Positions 36,182 to 46,194 of a DNA stretch of 64,000 bases are shown here, piece after piece. Position 1 is the stretch's first letter, and each line of letters starts with the position of its first letter. The notes beneath the pieces were generated by a model. The model searched no databases, was not told where the DNA came from, and saw nothing but the letters and a program-made list of their open reading frames with translations. The position numbers were made by a program, and so were the translations under genes. This DNA is from Geobacillus thermodenitrificans subsp. thermodenitrificans DSM 465 (GTDB lineage: Bacteria > Bacillota > Bacilli > Bacillales > Anoxybacillaceae). The stretch lies in the NCBI RefSeq assembly GCF_000496575.1, contig NZ_AYKT01000017.1, forward strand, positions 1 to 64,000, given 5' to 3'.

Positions 36182-36396
36182 TGTCCTCAACTCCTCCCAC
36201 ACCTCTATTTATCTCCATCCAAAATCGAAATATTCATTGCAAGAAACACAAAAAACGAAAAACTGTTTTTTCAGAAACATCCGTTTTCGATTTTTGTTTC
36301 TCTCCTCGTATCATAAAGGCTTTATTCACCGAAACATTCGCCTATCCATTGGGCACGAAAACGGCCATGGGCGCATACGTTAAGCAAAAATAAAAA

Positions 36397-36418
36397 CGCC
36401 CCCGCTTGCGCGGAGGCG
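36397..36418 (-). terminator. Terminator of yuiB
   Basis: CGCCCCCGC (36397-36405) pairs with GCGGAGGCG (36410-36418), with one mismatch. On the minus strand TTTTTATTTTT follows. Confidence 0.8.
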
Positions 36419-36420
36419 CT

Positions 36421-36744
36421 TTAAAACATTTGATATCCTTTTGCCCTTAACGTCCGAATCGCCCACCCAGCACAAAGAGCGCCGGCAAAGCCGCTAGACA
36501 AAATCAACAAATCGGCGGCTGCCAATGAAGTGATTTTCCGGCCGAGTGCTGCGAACGAATCAGACGGTGCGGTCAAATAACGAGTCCAAGGCACATCGTC
36601 AATAATGAAGATCGCGACGATCGGAAAACAAACGGCCATAATCCATGTCATGCGCAGCAACATATTTAACAAAAACCCAATGCCAAAAAATAAGACGAAA
36701 AATAAAAGCATAGAAATCAGCACAACCGGCAAACTCATTTGCAT
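36421..36744 (-). CDS. yuiB: YuiB membrane protein
   Basis: The 107-residue protein has three hydrophobic segments (VVLISMLLFFVLFFGIGFLL, MAVCFPIVAIFII, ADLLILSSGFAGALCAGWAI). It matches YuiB by size and position. Function unknown. It lies 62 bases after yuiA on the same strand, as in B. subtilis. Confidence 0.82.
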   Translation of the reverse strand: MQMSLPVVLISMLLFFVLFFGIGFLLNMLLRMTWIMAVCFPIVAIFIIDDVPWTRYLTAPSDSFAALGRKITSLAAADLLILSSGFAGALCAGWAIRTLRAKGYQMF

Positions 36745-36806
36745 CCGCCCTCAAACCTCCCTTACACTCTTTTTCAGTGTACTGGATGGGCGGATGACAG
36801 TCAATG

Positions 36807-36944
36807 TCAATGCTTGTCGTCTTCTTCTGGCTCACTTCCTGTTCCTTGGCAACCGTAGCACGTCTCCGAGCCGCCTAGTAAGAGCTGGACGTACCCGTGT
36901 CCCTCACAATACGGGCAAGCGTTAATCGTAACCGTTCTTCTCAT
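36807..36944 (-). CDS. yuiA: YuiA, 45-residue zinc-ribbon-like protein
   Basis: A 45-codon gene reads MRRTVTINACPYCEGHGYVQ, then CYGCQGTGS and an acidic tail. The two CxxCxGxG motifs (Cys10/Cys13 and Cys29/Cys32) are DnaJ-type zinc-binding knuckles, so one zinc ion is probably bound. GGAGGGG precedes the ATG. It lies directly upstream of yuiB, matching B. subtilis yuiA. Function is unknown; a chaperone-like or RNA-binding accessory role is only a guess. Confidence 0.85.
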   Translation of the reverse strand: MRRTVTINACPYCEGHGYVQLLLGGSETCYGCQGTGSEPEEDDKH

Positions 36945-37066
36945 TGATGTCCCCTCCACTTCTTTTCTGTTAATATATCAAAATTTTCTGTAAAAACAAA
37001 CAACGATTCTCCCTTATTTTTGTTCATGTAAGCGAATACATCTGCATCTTACTTTTGTTTTCTTGA

Positions 37067-37570
37067 TTATTCTTTATATTTTGATGATTTAAAATAAAGG
37101 CGGTATTTCGTGTACCCGAATGGATCACCTGGGTTTAAGCCATCATGGGGGGAAAGAGAGGCCAACGGTTCCAACGCCAACAAATAGCGAATCAGCCCTG
37201 ATGTCGCTGGATCGTTACTAAGCGCCTCTTTACTTAAAAACGCTGCTGCATGCAGCTCATCTTTCTGCACGGTAATGTCTTTCGAGCGCGGACGAAGAAG
37301 AAAAATGGCCATATTGTCACTGATTTCTTCATTGATGACACCGGTGCGCAAGCCGAGAAAGGCGACCGGTTCGGCGTCGATCCCTGTTTCTTCCTTCACT
37401 TCCCGGACAGCTGCTTCATCAATCATTTCCCCCGGCTGGACAAACCCGGCCGGCAGCGACCATTTTCCTTTCAGCCCGCTATATTTTTTCTTAACGACAA
37501 GCCACTCCCCTGCTTCATTGATGACGAGCCCGGCCGCCGCAATCCATACGTTTCCGCGTTTGTTGTTCAT
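37067..37570 (-). CDS. NUDIX hydrolase
   Basis: A 167-residue cytosolic protein has a complete Nudix box from GFVQPGEMIDEAAV to REVKEETGID. Preceding strands are WIAAAGLVINEAGEWLVVKKKY. It should hydrolyse a nucleoside diphosphate derivative using magnesium; the substrate is unknown. The ATG at 37570 is preferred since AAGGATGAGG lies 8 bases upstream, although another ATG nine bases earlier is possible. Confidence 0.88.
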   Translation of the reverse strand: MNNKRGNVWIAAAGLVINEAGEWLVVKKKYSGLKGKWSLPAGFVQPGEMIDEAAVREVKEETGIDAEPVAFLGLRTGVINEEISDNMAIFLLRPRSKDITVQKDELHAAAFLSKEALSNDPATSGLIRYLLALEPLASLSPHDGLNPGDPFGYTKYRLYFKSSKYKE

Positions 37571-37654
37571 TGTCCTCATCCTTTTTCCATATCGTTTGAC
37601 ACGATTTGTATTTCGACAAAGAAGCGGCCGTTCCCTGTTTTTTGCCATAACAAA

Positions 37655-37680
37655 AAAGCTTCCGCCATCGCGGAAGCTTT
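37655..37680 (-). terminator. Terminator of yumB
   Basis: AAAGCTTCCGC (37655-37665), loop CATC and GCGGAAGCTTT (37670-37680) form an 11-bp stem. On the minus strand TTTTTTG follows. Confidence 0.88.
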
Positions 37681-37689
37681 CGTGACCGA

Positions 37690-38904
37690 TTAGAAAAATT
37701 TAAATTTCCCTTTTTTCATGACAAGCGACGAACCGCCGATTAAATACAAGGCGCGGTTGTCAATCACTTTTTTCATGAAGCTAGCCTTCGTTCCCCACAA
37801 TTTTTTGCCGAATACAACACCGATCGCATCATCATGGCCAAGCGAGCAGACCGTCCCTTTAATATCGGGTTTGAACGACTCGAGTTCCCCTTGACCGCGG
37901 ATGAGCACGGCCAAGTTTTTCGCACACAGCTGGCCTTCTTGCATTGCGATTTGAGCCGTTGGCGGATACGGACGGTTCGTTTCTTCATTAATGATGAGCG
38001 CACAGTCACCAACGACGAAAATGTCTTCATAACCAGGAGCGCGCAAGAACGGGTCGACTTTAATGCGCGAGCGCATCGTTTCAAACCCGGATTGTTCAAG
38101 AACGCTGCTGCCGCGGACGCCAGCGGCCCAAACGACGGTACCCGCTTTAATTTCCTCGACTTCGTCACCTTTGGCGACAATGATTCCATCCGGTGTGCAC
38201 TCTTTAATCGCCGTGCCGATTTTAAATTCGACCCCTTTGCGTTCAAGCTGGCTGACCGCGTATTCAACAAGCTCCGGATCAAAGCCTGGCAACACCGTCG
38301 GCGCCGCTTCAACACAAATGATGCGCACTTTGTTCGGATCAATGTCATACTCGCGGCACAACTCCGGAATCCGGTTGACGAGTTCGCCTAAAAACTCGAT
38401 GCCGGTGAACCCTGCCCCGCCGACAACGATCGTCAGCCGCTCGTCTTTCTTTTCCTCTTCCACATTGTACGTCGCAAATTGATACTCAATATGTTCGCGA
38501 ATTTGCCGCGCTGCATTGACATTGGCGATCGAAAATGCGTATTCTTTCAATCCTTTAATGCCGAACGTTTCCGATTCAAACCCAAGGGCGATGACAAGGT
38601 AATCGTACTCCAATTCGCCATTTTCGAGCAGCACTTTCTTTTCATTCGGAGCGATTTTTGTGACAGTGTCTTTAATAAACTTTACTTTGTTTCGGTCGAT
38701 GACATCAGCGATCGGGTAGCGGACGCGGTCATGGTGCAACGTCCCAGCCGATGCTTCATGAAGCCAAGTTGTCTCATAATGATAGTCATGCTTGTTCACT
38801 AACGTAATATTCGCCTCGTTCACCCCGATAAGCTTTTGCAGGCGAACCGTAGTCATGAGTCCGCCATAACCGGCCCCTAAAATGACGACATTTGGTTTTC
38901 TCAC
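37690..38904 (-). CDS. yumB: Type II NADH dehydrogenase (YumB)
   Basis: The 404-residue FAD protein starts with the dinucleotide fold [19 protein letters not shown] and has a second NADH-binding motif [18 protein letters not shown]. The FAD motif [16 protein letters not shown] and a C-terminal membrane-binding region ending KKGKFKFF follow. It passes electrons from NADH to menaquinone without pumping protons. The start is uncertain: GTG at 38904 fits the family N-terminus ([10 protein letters not shown]), with GTG at 38913 or 38919 possible. A Rex-like operator overlaps the likely transcription start. Confidence 0.93.
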   Translation of the reverse strand: MRKPNVVILGAGYGGLMTTVRLQKLIGVNEANITLVNKHDYHYETTWLHEASAGTLHHDRVRYPIADVIDRNKVKFIKDTVTKIAPNEKKVLLENGELEYDYLVIALGFESETFGIKGLKEYAFSIANVNAARQIREHIEYQFATYNVEEEKKDERLTIVVGGAGFTGIEFLGELVNRIPELCREYDIDPNKVRIICVEAAPTVLPGFDPELVEYAVSQLERKGVEFKIGTAIKECTPDGIIVAKGDEVEEIKAGTVVWAAGVRGSSVLEQSGFETMRSRIKVDPFLRAPGYEDIFVVGDCALIINEETNRPYPPTAQIAMQEGQLCAKNLAVLIRGQGELESFKPDIKGTVCSLGHDDAIGVVFGKKLWGTKASFMKKVIDNRALYLIGGSSLVMKKGKFKFF

Positions 38905-38987
38905 CTGAATCACTTCCACCCTTTTTAATTTTTTTCCACGCGTTTCTTATAGCTTTTGCTGCTATCCCCGTTTTTATTGAGCGAAGT

Positions 38988-39005
38988 TTGTGAAAATATT
39001 CACGT
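38988..39005 (-). promoter_or_regulatory. Rex-type operator upstream of yumB
   Basis: TTGTGAAAATATTCACGT is close to the Rex consensus TTGTGAAnnnnTTCACAA (15 of 18 palindromic positions conserved). A minus-strand promoter with -10 TAGAAT at 39007-39012 would start transcription within this site, so Rex binding should repress yumB when NADH is low. Confidence 0.7.
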
Positions 39006-39197
39006 TATTCTACAAAAAAATGTCGATAGACTGTCACAAAAAATTAACAATCTCTCCACAACAATATTAGTTCTTTTTGCTCCTCTTTTCAAGCCTTTTT
39101 TTCGACTGCATCAACAAAAAAATTGAACGTTATAACCGCCTACATTTATGGTAAGATAAACTTGTAGTGCCATTATTTTATGCGGGGAGGAATGTCG

Positions 39198-40190
39198 GTG
39201 AGAGAAGATCGGAACGTGTATGATGTAACGGTGATCGGCGGCGGGCCGACTGGGATGTTTGCTGCGTTTTACGGCGGCTTACGCCAAATGAACGTGAAGA
39301 TCATCGAAAGCCTTCCTCAGTTAGGTGGGCAACTGGCCGCTTTATATCCGGAAAAATACATATACGACATCGCTGGATTCCCAAAAGTGCGCGCCCAAGA
39401 ACTCGTTGATCAACTGAAAGAACAGCTAAGCAGATTTTCGCCCACCATTTGCTTGAACCAGTCAGTGGAAATGCTGGAAAAACAAGAAGACGGAACGTTC
39501 AAACTCACAACGGACAAAGAGATCCACTATTCGAAAACCGTCATTATCACCGCTGGAAACGGAGCTTTTCAGCCGCGTCGGCTCGAGATTGATAGCGCTT
39601 CCCAATATGAAGGGAAAAACTTGCATTATTTTATTAGCGACTTACAACAGTTTGCTGGGAAGCGTGTGCTCGTCTGCGGCGGGGGTGACTCGGCGGTCGA
39701 CTGGTCGCTCATGCTCGAACCGATCGCTGCAAGCGTCACGATCGTTCATCGCCGCGATAAATTCCGCGCCCATGAACACAGCGTCGAGCAGCTGATGAAT
39801 TCGCGCGTACAAGTGAAAACACCGTACGTGCCCGCTGAATTAATCGGCGATGAACACGGCATCCGCCAAGTCGTCCTCGAACATGTGAAAGAAGGAGCGA
39901 AAGAAACAATCGATGTTGACGCCGTTATTGTCAACTACGGTTTTATTTCCTCGCTCGGTCCGATCAAAAACTGGGGGCTTGACATCGAAAAAAATTCGAT
40001 CAAAGTCAACTCGCGGATGGAGACGAACATCCCGGGCGTATATGCAGCCGGCGACATTTGCACATATGACGGAAAAATTAAACTAATCGCCTGCGGCTTC
40101 GGCGAAGCACCGATCGCCATCAGCAGCGCCAAAACGTATATCGACCCGACGGCACGGATGCAGCCGGCACACTCGTCGTCCCTTTTTTAA
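39198..40190 (+). CDS. yumC: Ferredoxin/flavodoxin-NADP+ reductase, type 2 (YumC)
   Basis: The 330-residue protein resembles thioredoxin reductase in fold but lacks its CxxC. Signatures are [38 protein letters not shown] and [17 protein letters not shown] for NADPH, and [22 protein letters not shown] at the end. It transfers electrons between NADPH and ferredoxin or flavodoxin. The GTG at 39198 is chosen because GGGGAGGA precedes it and MRED matches the family start. Confidence 0.94.
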   Translation: MREDRNVYDVTVIGGGPTGMFAAFYGGLRQMNVKIIESLPQLGGQLAALYPEKYIYDIAGFPKVRAQELVDQLKEQLSRFSPTICLNQSVEMLEKQEDGTFKLTTDKEIHYSKTVIITAGNGAFQPRRLEIDSASQYEGKNLHYFISDLQQFAGKRVLVCGGGDSAVDWSLMLEPIAASVTIVHRRDKFRAHEHSVEQLMNSRVQVKTPYVPAELIGDEHGIRQVVLEHVKEGAKETIDVDAVIVNYGFISSLGPIKNWGLDIEKNSIKVNSRMETNIPGVYAAGDICTYDGKIKLIACGFGEAPIAISSAKTYIDPTARMQPAHSSSLF

Positions 40191-40196
40191 GCAAAG

Positions 40197-40221
40197 AGCG
40201 TCCCGAATGGGACGCTTTTTC
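40197..40221 (+). terminator. Terminator of yumC
   Basis: AGCGTCCC (40197-40204), loop GAAT and GGGACGCT (40209-40216) are followed by TTTTTC. Confidence 0.9.
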
Positions 40222-40223
40222 GT

Positions 40224-40334
40224 TCATGCACGTTCGCCTTCGTTGGCGGCCGCCTCTTGTTCGCCGTCCTTTCTGGCCACAAGAGCGGGCAACTTCTCTG
40301 TCTCCTTGTTTACGGCCTTTTCCTTCCATGCCAT
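40224..40334 (-). CDS. Possible 36-residue hydrophilic protein
   Basis: A frame beginning MAWKEKAVNKETEKLPALV and ending in a charged EQEAAANEGERA-type tail has GGGAGAG about 6 bases before the ATG. It has normal protein-like composition. It lies between yutM and the yumC terminator on the yutM strand. A longer start (40349) is possible. I do not recognise it. Confidence 0.3.
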   Translation of the reverse strand: MAWKEKAVNKETEKLPALVARKDGEQEAAANEGERA

Positions 40335-40445
40335 TTGGAGCTCTCCCATAGACCGCTTTCGCCAACTGAGTGAATCGGCTTGCTTCCGACAGACGAAATC
40401 AATAATGATGAGAAACCGGTTTGTCGCCTCGATATTGTCAACCGT

Positions 40446-40811
40446 TTAACATTGCTCCGGCGTGCCGGCGTTTGTGGCCGTGCGGAATGACGAGCCGCAG
40501 CCGCATGTTGCAATGGCGTTCGGGTTATTGATCGTAAACCCGCCGCCAAGGAGCGACTGTTTGTAGTCAATGACCGTGCCGCGCAAAATGGGGGCGCTGT
40601 CGCGGTCGATCAAAATTTTAATCCCGTGCTGTTCCAATTCGATGTCATCATCGTTCCGCTCGTGCGCAAACCCCATGCCGTACGACAGCCCGCTGCAGCC
40701 ACCGCCATGGACGCCGACGCGCAAATAGGCGTTTTCCTCTTCCTGCTCTTTCATCATGTCTTTAATTTGAAACGCTGCCGCTTCCGTCAGCGTAATGATC
40801 GCTTCGGTCAT
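40446..40811 (-). CDS. yutM: A-type iron-sulfur carrier protein (HesB/IscA family, YutM)
   Basis: The 121-residue protein has the three family cysteines, in GGGCSGLSYGMGF and in TCGCGSSF, and the usual ITLTEAAAFQIKDMM start. It carries Fe-S clusters to target proteins, probably in concert with the SUF system, and lies near another Fe-S assembly gene (yutI). Confidence 0.93.
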   Translation of the reverse strand: MTEAIITLTEAAAFQIKDMMKEQEEENAYLRVGVHGGGCSGLSYGMGFAHERNDDDIELEQHGIKILIDRDSAPILRGTVIDYKQSLLGGGFTINNPNAIATCGCGSSFRTATNAGTPEQC

Positions 40812-40857
40812 ACCGATCCCTCCTTACTTATAGTATATCGTTTTGTCTTTCGGATGC

Positions 40858-41730
40858 TCAACCGTTCTGCCCGCCTCGGTAATAATACACACCGGTGCAC
40901 ACCGTTTCGGCTGGGCCGGTCATGCGCACTTTTCCGTCGTGTCCCCAGGTGATCGTCAAATCCCCGCCAGCTAAGTGAACGACCGTTTCCACCCCACGCG
41001 CCGTTTTGCCGTTTAACACAGAAGCAACAACCGCCGCACATGCCCCGGTGCCGCACGCCTGCGTGACGCCTGAGCCGCGCTCCCAAACGCGAAAGTGAAG
41101 CTCTCGCACACTGACTACTTCGACAAATTCGACGTTCACCCCTTCTGGAAAACGGGCATCCTTTTCGACGACTGGGCCGAGTGTAGTCACTGGTGCCTTT
41201 TCAATATCATCCACATAAAAAATGACGTGCGGGTTGCCCATCGATACAGCCGTAATTTCATACTCACGACCGTCAATCGCAAACGACTCGGCAACGACTT
41301 GCTCCGCTTCCGGTCCGGTCATTGGAATGGCGCTCCGCCGAAGGCGCGGCTCGCCCATATCGATCGTCACGCTCGTCACCTCGCCGTTTTCCACGGTCAC
41401 TTCAGCCTCGACGAGCCCGGAAAGCGTTTCGATTAAAAACGAGCGGTCACGGACGATGCCATGCTCGTAGGCGTATTTCGCCACACAGCGCAAGCCGTTG
41501 CCACAGTTCTTTCCTTCCGAGCCATCGCTGTTAAAAATGCGCATTTTCACTGGCGCTTGCTCCGATGGGCAAATGAGAATGAGGCCATCGGAACCGATGC
41601 CGGTGTGGACATCGGCCACAGAGCGGGCGATCGCCGGCAGGTCTTCTTCCGGAAGCGTTTCACGGAACAGATCGACGTATATATAACTATTCCCCAACCC
41701 ATGCATTTTCGTAAACGAAAACGAGTACAC
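40858..41730 (-). CDS. dapF: Diaminopimelate epimerase
   Basis: The 290-residue enzyme has both catalytic cysteines: Cys76 in [16 protein letters not shown] and Cys226 in [10 protein letters not shown]. It converts LL- to meso-diaminopimelate for lysine and peptidoglycan synthesis. It begins with GTG after GAGGAGGGG. Confidence 0.96.
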   Translation of the reverse strand: MYSFSFTKMHGLGNSYIYVDLFRETLPEEDLPAIARSVADVHTGIGSDGLILICPSEQAPVKMRIFNSDGSEGKNCGNGLRCVAKYAYEHGIVRDRSFLIETLSGLVEAEVTVENGEVTSVTIDMGEPRLRRSAIPMTGPEAEQVVAESFAIDGREYEITAVSMGNPHVIFYVDDIEKAPVTTLGPVVEKDARFPEGVNVEFVEVVSVRELHFRVWERGSGVTQACGTGACAAVVASVLNGKTARGVETVVHLAGGDLTITWGHDGKVRMTGPAETVCTGVYYYRGGQNG

Positions 41731-41826
41731 GGTATGCCCCTCCTCATGATTTTCACTTTCTTATGTATAACAATACCGCCCCTTGGACAAAATGGGAATA
41801 TCCCCCGTTTTTTCATATACATTGAA

Positions 41827-41852
41827 GAGGATGCCACCTTGTGGGCATCCTC
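41827..41852 (-). terminator. Hairpin downstream of yuzB
   Basis: GAGGATGCC (41827-41835) pairs perfectly with GGCATCCTC (41844-41852). On the plus strand it is followed by CTTTTT and on the minus strand only by TTC, so its action on the yuzB transcript is less sure. Confidence 0.55.
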
Positions 41853-41861
41853 CTTTTTACG

Positions 41862-42101
41862 TTAAAACATCGGGTTTTCCTCAAGATGCCGATAAATATT
41901 TTCCACAAGCTGCTCTGGCGTCTCACCGCTGACAAACTCGCCGTTCACGAGCGCAAACAACGTATCGGCGCAACGCGTGCAATAGCTTAAGCAGCTGTAT
42001 TCGATAATATCCAAATTCGGATCTTTTTCGAGTATTTCCATCGCTTTCTGCGATCCGCTTGCTAAGTTGCTGATGCAAAACTCGATGATTGGTAAGATCA
42101 T
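41862..42101 (-). CDS. yuzB: DUF1450 protein YuzB
   Basis: The 79-residue protein has a clear YuzB pattern: [38 protein letters not shown] and [18 protein letters not shown]. The cysteine arrangement CLSYCTRC suggests a thioredoxin-like or metal-binding fold. Function is unknown. The ATG at 42101 follows GGAAGGTGA. Confidence 0.9.
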   Translation of the reverse strand: MILPIIEFCISNLASGSQKAMEILEKDPNLDIIEYSCLSYCTRCADTLFALVNGEFVSGETPEQLVENIYRHLEENPMF

Positions 42102-42270
42102 GGGTGTGTTCACCTTCCTGATTCCCATCGTAGCGGTTTTGCGCCACGGCGTCAACGAACATGCTCGCTAGGCGGTTGGACAGAAAAATTGTTGTTCTTT
42201 TGTCACAATTTCGCTATACTTTTTTATGGCATTGGCGGCTTGAGAAACTGAACAAAAGGGGACTTTAGCC

Positions 42271-43341
42271 ATGAAACATCTCGTACTGCTTGGCGGGGGA
42301 TACGGCAATATGCGCATTTTGCAACGCCTTCTCCCGGATGGAGTGCCAAACGACATTCATATTATCCTCATTGATCGCGTTCCATACCATTGTTTAAAAA
42401 CAGAATATTACGCTTTAGCCGCAGGGACCATCAGCGACCACCATATTCGCGTCCCATTTCCGGAACATTCACAACTTACATACCAGTTTGGCGAAGTCGT
42501 CTCGATCGACCTCGACAAACAGCTCGTCCATCTGAAGGATGGAAACTCCATCCGTTACGACGAACTTGTTATCGGGTTGGGCTGTGAAGATAAATACCAC
42601 GGGGTGCCGGGCGCTGAGGCATACACGTACAGCATTCAGTCCATCGACAAGGCGCGCGCTGCCTATGAAGCGCTGAACAACTTACCGCCAAAAGCAACGG
42701 TCGGCATCGTCGGCGCCGGCTTAAGCGGCGTTGAGTTGGCAAGCGAACTGGCGGAAAGCCGCCCGGACTTGCACGTGAAGTTGTTTGACCGCGGGGAACG
42801 CATTTTGCCGATGTTCCCAAAACGGTTGAGCGATTACGTTGAACGATGGTTTGTCGAACACCACGTCGAAATCGTCCGCCATTCGAATGTCACGAAAGTC
42901 GAGCCGGGCGTCTTGTACAATCATGATGAGCCGGTGCCTTGCGACGTCATCGTCTGGACGGCCGGCATTCAGCCAAACCGCGTCGTCCGCGAACTGAACG
43001 TGGAAAAAGATAAACAAGGCCGCGTCGTACTGACAAAACAGCATTACATCCCTGGCTATGAAAACGTATACGTCGTCGGCGACTGTGCGAGCTTGCCGCA
43101 TTCGCCAAGCGCCCAACTCGCTGAAGCACAAGCGGAGCAAATCGTTCAAGTGATGCAAAAACGGTGGAACGACGAAGAGCCGCCGAGCGAATTCCCGCCG
43201 ATCAAATTAAAAGGCATTCTCGGTTCACTCGGCAAAAAGCATGGCTTTGGCCTTGTCGCTGACCGCCCGCTTACCGGCCGGGTGCCGCGCCTGTTAAAGT
43301 CAGGCGTTCTTTGGATGTATAAATACCATAACGGCTATTAA
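42271..43341 (+). CDS. yutJ: NADH dehydrogenase-like flavoprotein YutJ
   Basis: The 356-residue protein belongs to the type II NADH dehydrogenase/pyridine nucleotide-disulfide family: HLVLLGGGYGNMRIL at the start, TVGIVGAGLSGVELASELAE in the middle, and YENVYVVGDCASLPHSPSA late. It lacks redox cysteines. It probably oxidises NADH; its electron acceptor is not known. AAAAGGGGAC precedes the ATG. Confidence 0.9.
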   Translation: MKHLVLLGGGYGNMRILQRLLPDGVPNDIHIILIDRVPYHCLKTEYYALAAGTISDHHIRVPFPEHSQLTYQFGEVVSIDLDKQLVHLKDGNSIRYDELVIGLGCEDKYHGVPGAEAYTYSIQSIDKARAAYEALNNLPPKATVGIVGAGLSGVELASELAESRPDLHVKLFDRGERILPMFPKRLSDYVERWFVEHHVEIVRHSNVTKVEPGVLYNHDEPVPCDVIVWTAGIQPNRVVRELNVEKDKQGRVVLTKQHYIPGYENVYVVGDCASLPHSPSAQLAEAQAEQIVQVMQKRWNDEEPPSEFPPIKLKGILGSLGKKHGFGLVADRPLTGRVPRLLKSGVLWMYKYHNGY

Positions 43342-43489
43342 GCCATCTTACAGAGCTAGTGATGGAATGGCAAATGCGGCACAAAAACAGTGTTTCTCTA
43401 CATTCAGAAAACTGGATGTTTGCCACAAACACCTTTCATGGAAATAATCATTGTTTGCTGATCTGCCAGGCGGCCGTCTAACCGGGAAG

Positions 43490-43511
43490 GCAGCGGGGAA
43501 TCCCCCGCTGC
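43490..43511 (-). terminator. GC-rich hairpin between yutJ and yuzD
   Basis: GCAGCGGGG (43490-43498), loop AATC and CCCCGCTGC (43503-43511) form a 9-bp stem. No T-run on either strand. It sits between two convergent genes and may end either transcript. Confidence 0.5.
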
Positions 43512-43523
43512 ATGGCCTTGCCG

Positions 43524-43856
43524 CTATGATGAACGATAGCCGTACTTCTCCATTTCAGCATAAATGGCTTTCAATCGCGGATTGCCTTCTGCCACAACCG
43601 TTCCCTCAACAACAACGACCGGGTACACCCAGTCCTCCTCGACGATCGTTTGCGCCAACGAGCGTTTCGCTTCATCGTCAGCCGGCGGATGGAAAATATC
43701 AACATACACCATGTGAAACGGCTGATCCGGGTATTTGCGGCGCAGCGCAGCCTCCAGCCATTCGTACGTCTCTTTCGACGACGGCAGCTGCACGCACGAC
43801 GGGCAAATCACCTCGGCGCCATACACACAAATTTCAACCGGTTTGAACGCCATCAT
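43524..43856 (-). CDS. yuzD: DUF1462 thioredoxin-like protein YuzD
   Basis: The 110-residue protein carries a thioredoxin-like CxxC motif (YGAEVICPSCVQLPSSKETYEW). It has the DIFHPPADDE and VYPVVVVEGTVVAEGNP segments typical of YuzD. It may be a disulfide or Fe-S related redox protein; function unproven. It is divergent from yutI (87 bases), which suggests a shared Fe-S context. The ATG at 43856 follows AAAGG. Confidence 0.88.
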   Translation of the reverse strand: MMAFKPVEICVYGAEVICPSCVQLPSSKETYEWLEAALRRKYPDQPFHMVYVDIFHPPADDEAKRSLAQTIVEEDWVYPVVVVEGTVVAEGNPRLKAIYAEMEKYGYRSS

Positions 43857-43943
43857 TGTCACCCTTTACAAAAGTAAAATTTATCATTAGATTTTTTCGG
43901 ATACCATGATTATAATAAAAAGTAAGGAAAGGAGTCGATGGAA

Positions 43944-44180
43944 ATGACGGACCAAGAAATTAAAGAACAAGTGCAAGAAGTTTTAGATAAACTCCGCCCG
44001 TTCCTGCTTCGCGACGGCGGTGACTGCGAACTTGTCGATGTGGAAGACGGCGTTGTAAAACTCCGCCTTCTCGGCGCATGCGGCAGCTGCCCAAGCTCGA
44101 CGATCACATTAAAAGCAGGAATCGAGCGCGCCTTGTTTGAAGAAGTGCCAGGCGTCGTTGAGGTCGAGCAAGTGTTTTAA
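43944..44180 (+). CDS. yutI: NifU-like iron-sulfur scaffold protein YutI
   Basis: The 78-residue protein is a single NifU C-terminal domain with the two cluster cysteines in [12 protein letters not shown]. It should assemble or carry Fe4S4 clusters. The second ATG (43944) is chosen because AAGGAG is 9 bases upstream; the first ATG is too close. Confidence 0.92.
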   Translation: MTDQEIKEQVQEVLDKLRPFLLRDGGDCELVDVEDGVVKLRLLGACGSCPSSTITLKAGIERALFEEVPGVVEVEQVF

Positions 44181-44184
44181 TCTC

Positions 44185-44223
44185 AAAAAAATCCGAACAG
44201 CCCACCGCTGTTCGGATTTTTTT
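44185..44223 (+). terminator. Bidirectional terminator between yutI and thrB
   Basis: A perfect stem pairs AAAAAAATCCGAACAG (44185-44200) with its complement at 44208-44223, flanked by A- and T-runs. Confidence 0.9.
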
Positions 44224-45136
44224 ACGCCTCAAGCGCCAGTTTGTACACGCGGCTACCGTGCGGTTCGATAGCGAGCCATGTGACTTCGCAGGCAGGGAAA
44301 TGCGGGCGCAGCTGCCGTTCAAGCTGTTCGCCTTTTCCCGGTTCAGCGAACACAAGCACCGTCGGTCCCGCCCCGCTTAACGCGGCGCCAATCGCCTCGT
44401 ATTCCTCAGCCAGCGCTTGGGCTCGCTCCAATTCCGGGACAAGTGATTTTCGGTATGGCTGGTGAAACAAATCGGCTGCCATCATGCGACCCGCTAGTTT
44501 CCAGTTTTTCGTCAACAACGCGGCGACAAGAACATTGCTGATGGCGCTCGCCTCGACCGCTTGCTGCCTCATCCATTGTTCAGGCAACTGCCCGCGCGCT
44601 TTTTTCGTTTCCAATTCATACGCCGGGATAATGGCGACAAGTTCGATAGCCAATTCCGGAACATGGACGACGTCCACACCCGCTTCGCGGTAGCAACCGA
44701 TGACCAATCCGCCGTAGAGCGAGGCACCGACATTGTCGGGATGGCCTTCATAACGAGTGGCCAGTTCCATTTTTTGTTCGCGCGTCAATCCTAATTCAAG
44801 CAGCGCATCAGCAAGCTCAATGCCAGCGACGACCGCTGCCGCACTGCTTCCGAGCCCCCGCGTAAACGGAATATCGCTGTATACATCCACCTCACAGCTC
44901 GGCAGCTGACGGCCATGCGCTTTCGCCGTCTCATTGGCCACTTTGTATACTAAATTGTCCGTCCCGCGCGGAATGTCGCTTACTTCCGCTGTTTTTGGCG
45001 TAAACGACCATGTTCTCGCCAGGCGGACGTCAAGCGTTAAGTAACGGGAGACGGCGAGCCCAACCGAATCGAAGCCGGGCCCTAAGTTCGCCGTACTTCC
45101 CGGAACGACGATTTTTAACATCTCATCTTCTTTCAT
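44222..45136 (-). CDS. thrB: Homoserine kinase
   Basis: The 304-residue GHMP kinase has [16 protein letters not shown] near the start and the ATP-binding [19 protein letters not shown]. It phosphorylates homoserine in threonine synthesis. The start overlaps the thrC stop by 4 bases (ATGA). An alternative ATG five codons later is possible, but MKEDEM resembles the B. subtilis N-terminus. It is the last gene of hom-thrC-thrB. Confidence 0.95.
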   Translation of the reverse strand: MKEDEMLKIVVPGSTANLGPGFDSVGLAVSRYLTLDVRLARTWSFTPKTAEVSDIPRGTDNLVYKVANETAKAHGRQLPSCEVDVYSDIPFTRGLGSSAAAVVAGIELADALLELGLTREQKMELATRYEGHPDNVGASLYGGLVIGCYREAGVDVVHVPELAIELVAIIPAYELETKKARGQLPEQWMRQQAVEASAISNVLVAALLTKNWKLAGRMMAADLFHQPYRKSLVPELERAQALAEEYEAIGAALSGAGPTVLVFAEPGKGEQLERQLRPHFPACEVTWLAIEPHGSRVYKLALEA

Positions 45137-46194
45137 GTATGAACAACCCCTTGCAAATGCTCCAGCACGACTTGTTCATCGTTCGGCAGCACGATCGGTT
45201 CAATCGCTGCGGTATCGAGGGCGACGGCCGGGTCTTTCAAGCCGTTGCCGGTGAGAACCGCGACAACGAGGCTGCCGCGCTCGATTTCATTCCGCTCGCG
45301 CTGTTTGATCACTCCGGCGATGGCGGCGCATGACGCCGGCTCGGCAAAAATGCCTTCCGTCCGCGCGAGCCGTTTGTAAGCTGCTAAAATTTCCTCATCG
45401 CTCACTTCATCGATTTTTCCACGCGATTCGTTCGCCGCTTGGACCGCTTTCTGCCAGCTCGCCGGGTTGCCGATGCGAATTGCCGTCGCAATCGTTTCCG
45501 GCTGTTCAATCACTTGATTGCGGACAATTGCCGCTGCTCCTTCCGCTTCAAAACCGCGCATTTGCGGCAGTCCCGTTCCTTTTGCTTCATGATACTCCTT
45601 AAACCCTTTCCAATAGGCCGTAATGTTGCCCGCATTGCCAACCGGGATGGCGAGCACGTCCGGCGCGCGTCCAAGCTGGTCGCACACTTCAAACGCTGCC
45701 GTTTTTTGCCCTTCAATGCGGTACGGGTTGACCGAGTTCACCAGCGTGATCGGCGCTGTTTCACTCAGCCGGCGCACCATACTGAGCGCTTCGTCAAAGT
45801 TGCCTTCAATCGCAAAAATCTCCGCTCCGTACATGGCGGCTTGTGCTAGTTTGCCAAGCGCGATTTTCCCATTCGGGATGACGACAAGACAGCGCATCCC
45901 GGCGCGTGCGGCATACGCGGCGGCGGAAGCGGACGTATTGCCGGTCGATGCACAAATGATCGTATGGCTTCCTTCCTCTTTCGCCTTCGCCACCGCCATC
46001 ACCATGCCGCGGTCTTTAAACGAACCGGTCGGGTTCGCTCCTTCCACCTTGACGTATAACGTAATGCCCAGCTCTTCCGACAGACGCGGCAGCGGGATGA
46101 GCGGCGTATTCCCTTCGCAAAGTGATAGTCTTGGCGTTGCTTCTGTCAGCGGCAAAAAGTCACCGTAGGCGTCAAGCAGCCCTTTCCATGCCAT
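45133..46194 (-). CDS. thrC: Threonine synthase
   Basis: The 353-residue PLP enzyme has the cofactor lysine Lys60 in [11 protein letters not shown] and [20 protein letters not shown] for phosphate and substrate binding. It converts O-phosphohomoserine to threonine. Its ATG overlaps the hom stop (TAATG), so the two are translationally coupled. Confidence 0.96.
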   Translation of the reverse strand: MAWKGLLDAYGDFLPLTEATPRLSLCEGNTPLIPLPRLSEELGITLYVKVEGANPTGSFKDRGMVMAVAKAKEEGSHTIICASTGNTSASAAAYAARAGMRCLVVIPNGKIALGKLAQAAMYGAEIFAIEGNFDEALSMVRRLSETAPITLVNSVNPYRIEGQKTAAFEVCDQLGRAPDVLAIPVGNAGNITAYWKGFKEYHEAKGTGLPQMRGFEAEGAAAIVRNQVIEQPETIATAIRIGNPASWQKAVQAANESRGKIDEVSDEEILAAYKRLARTEGIFAEPASCAAIAGVIKQRERNEIERGSLVVAVLTGNGLKDPAVALDTAAIEPIVLPNDEQVVLEHLQGVVHT

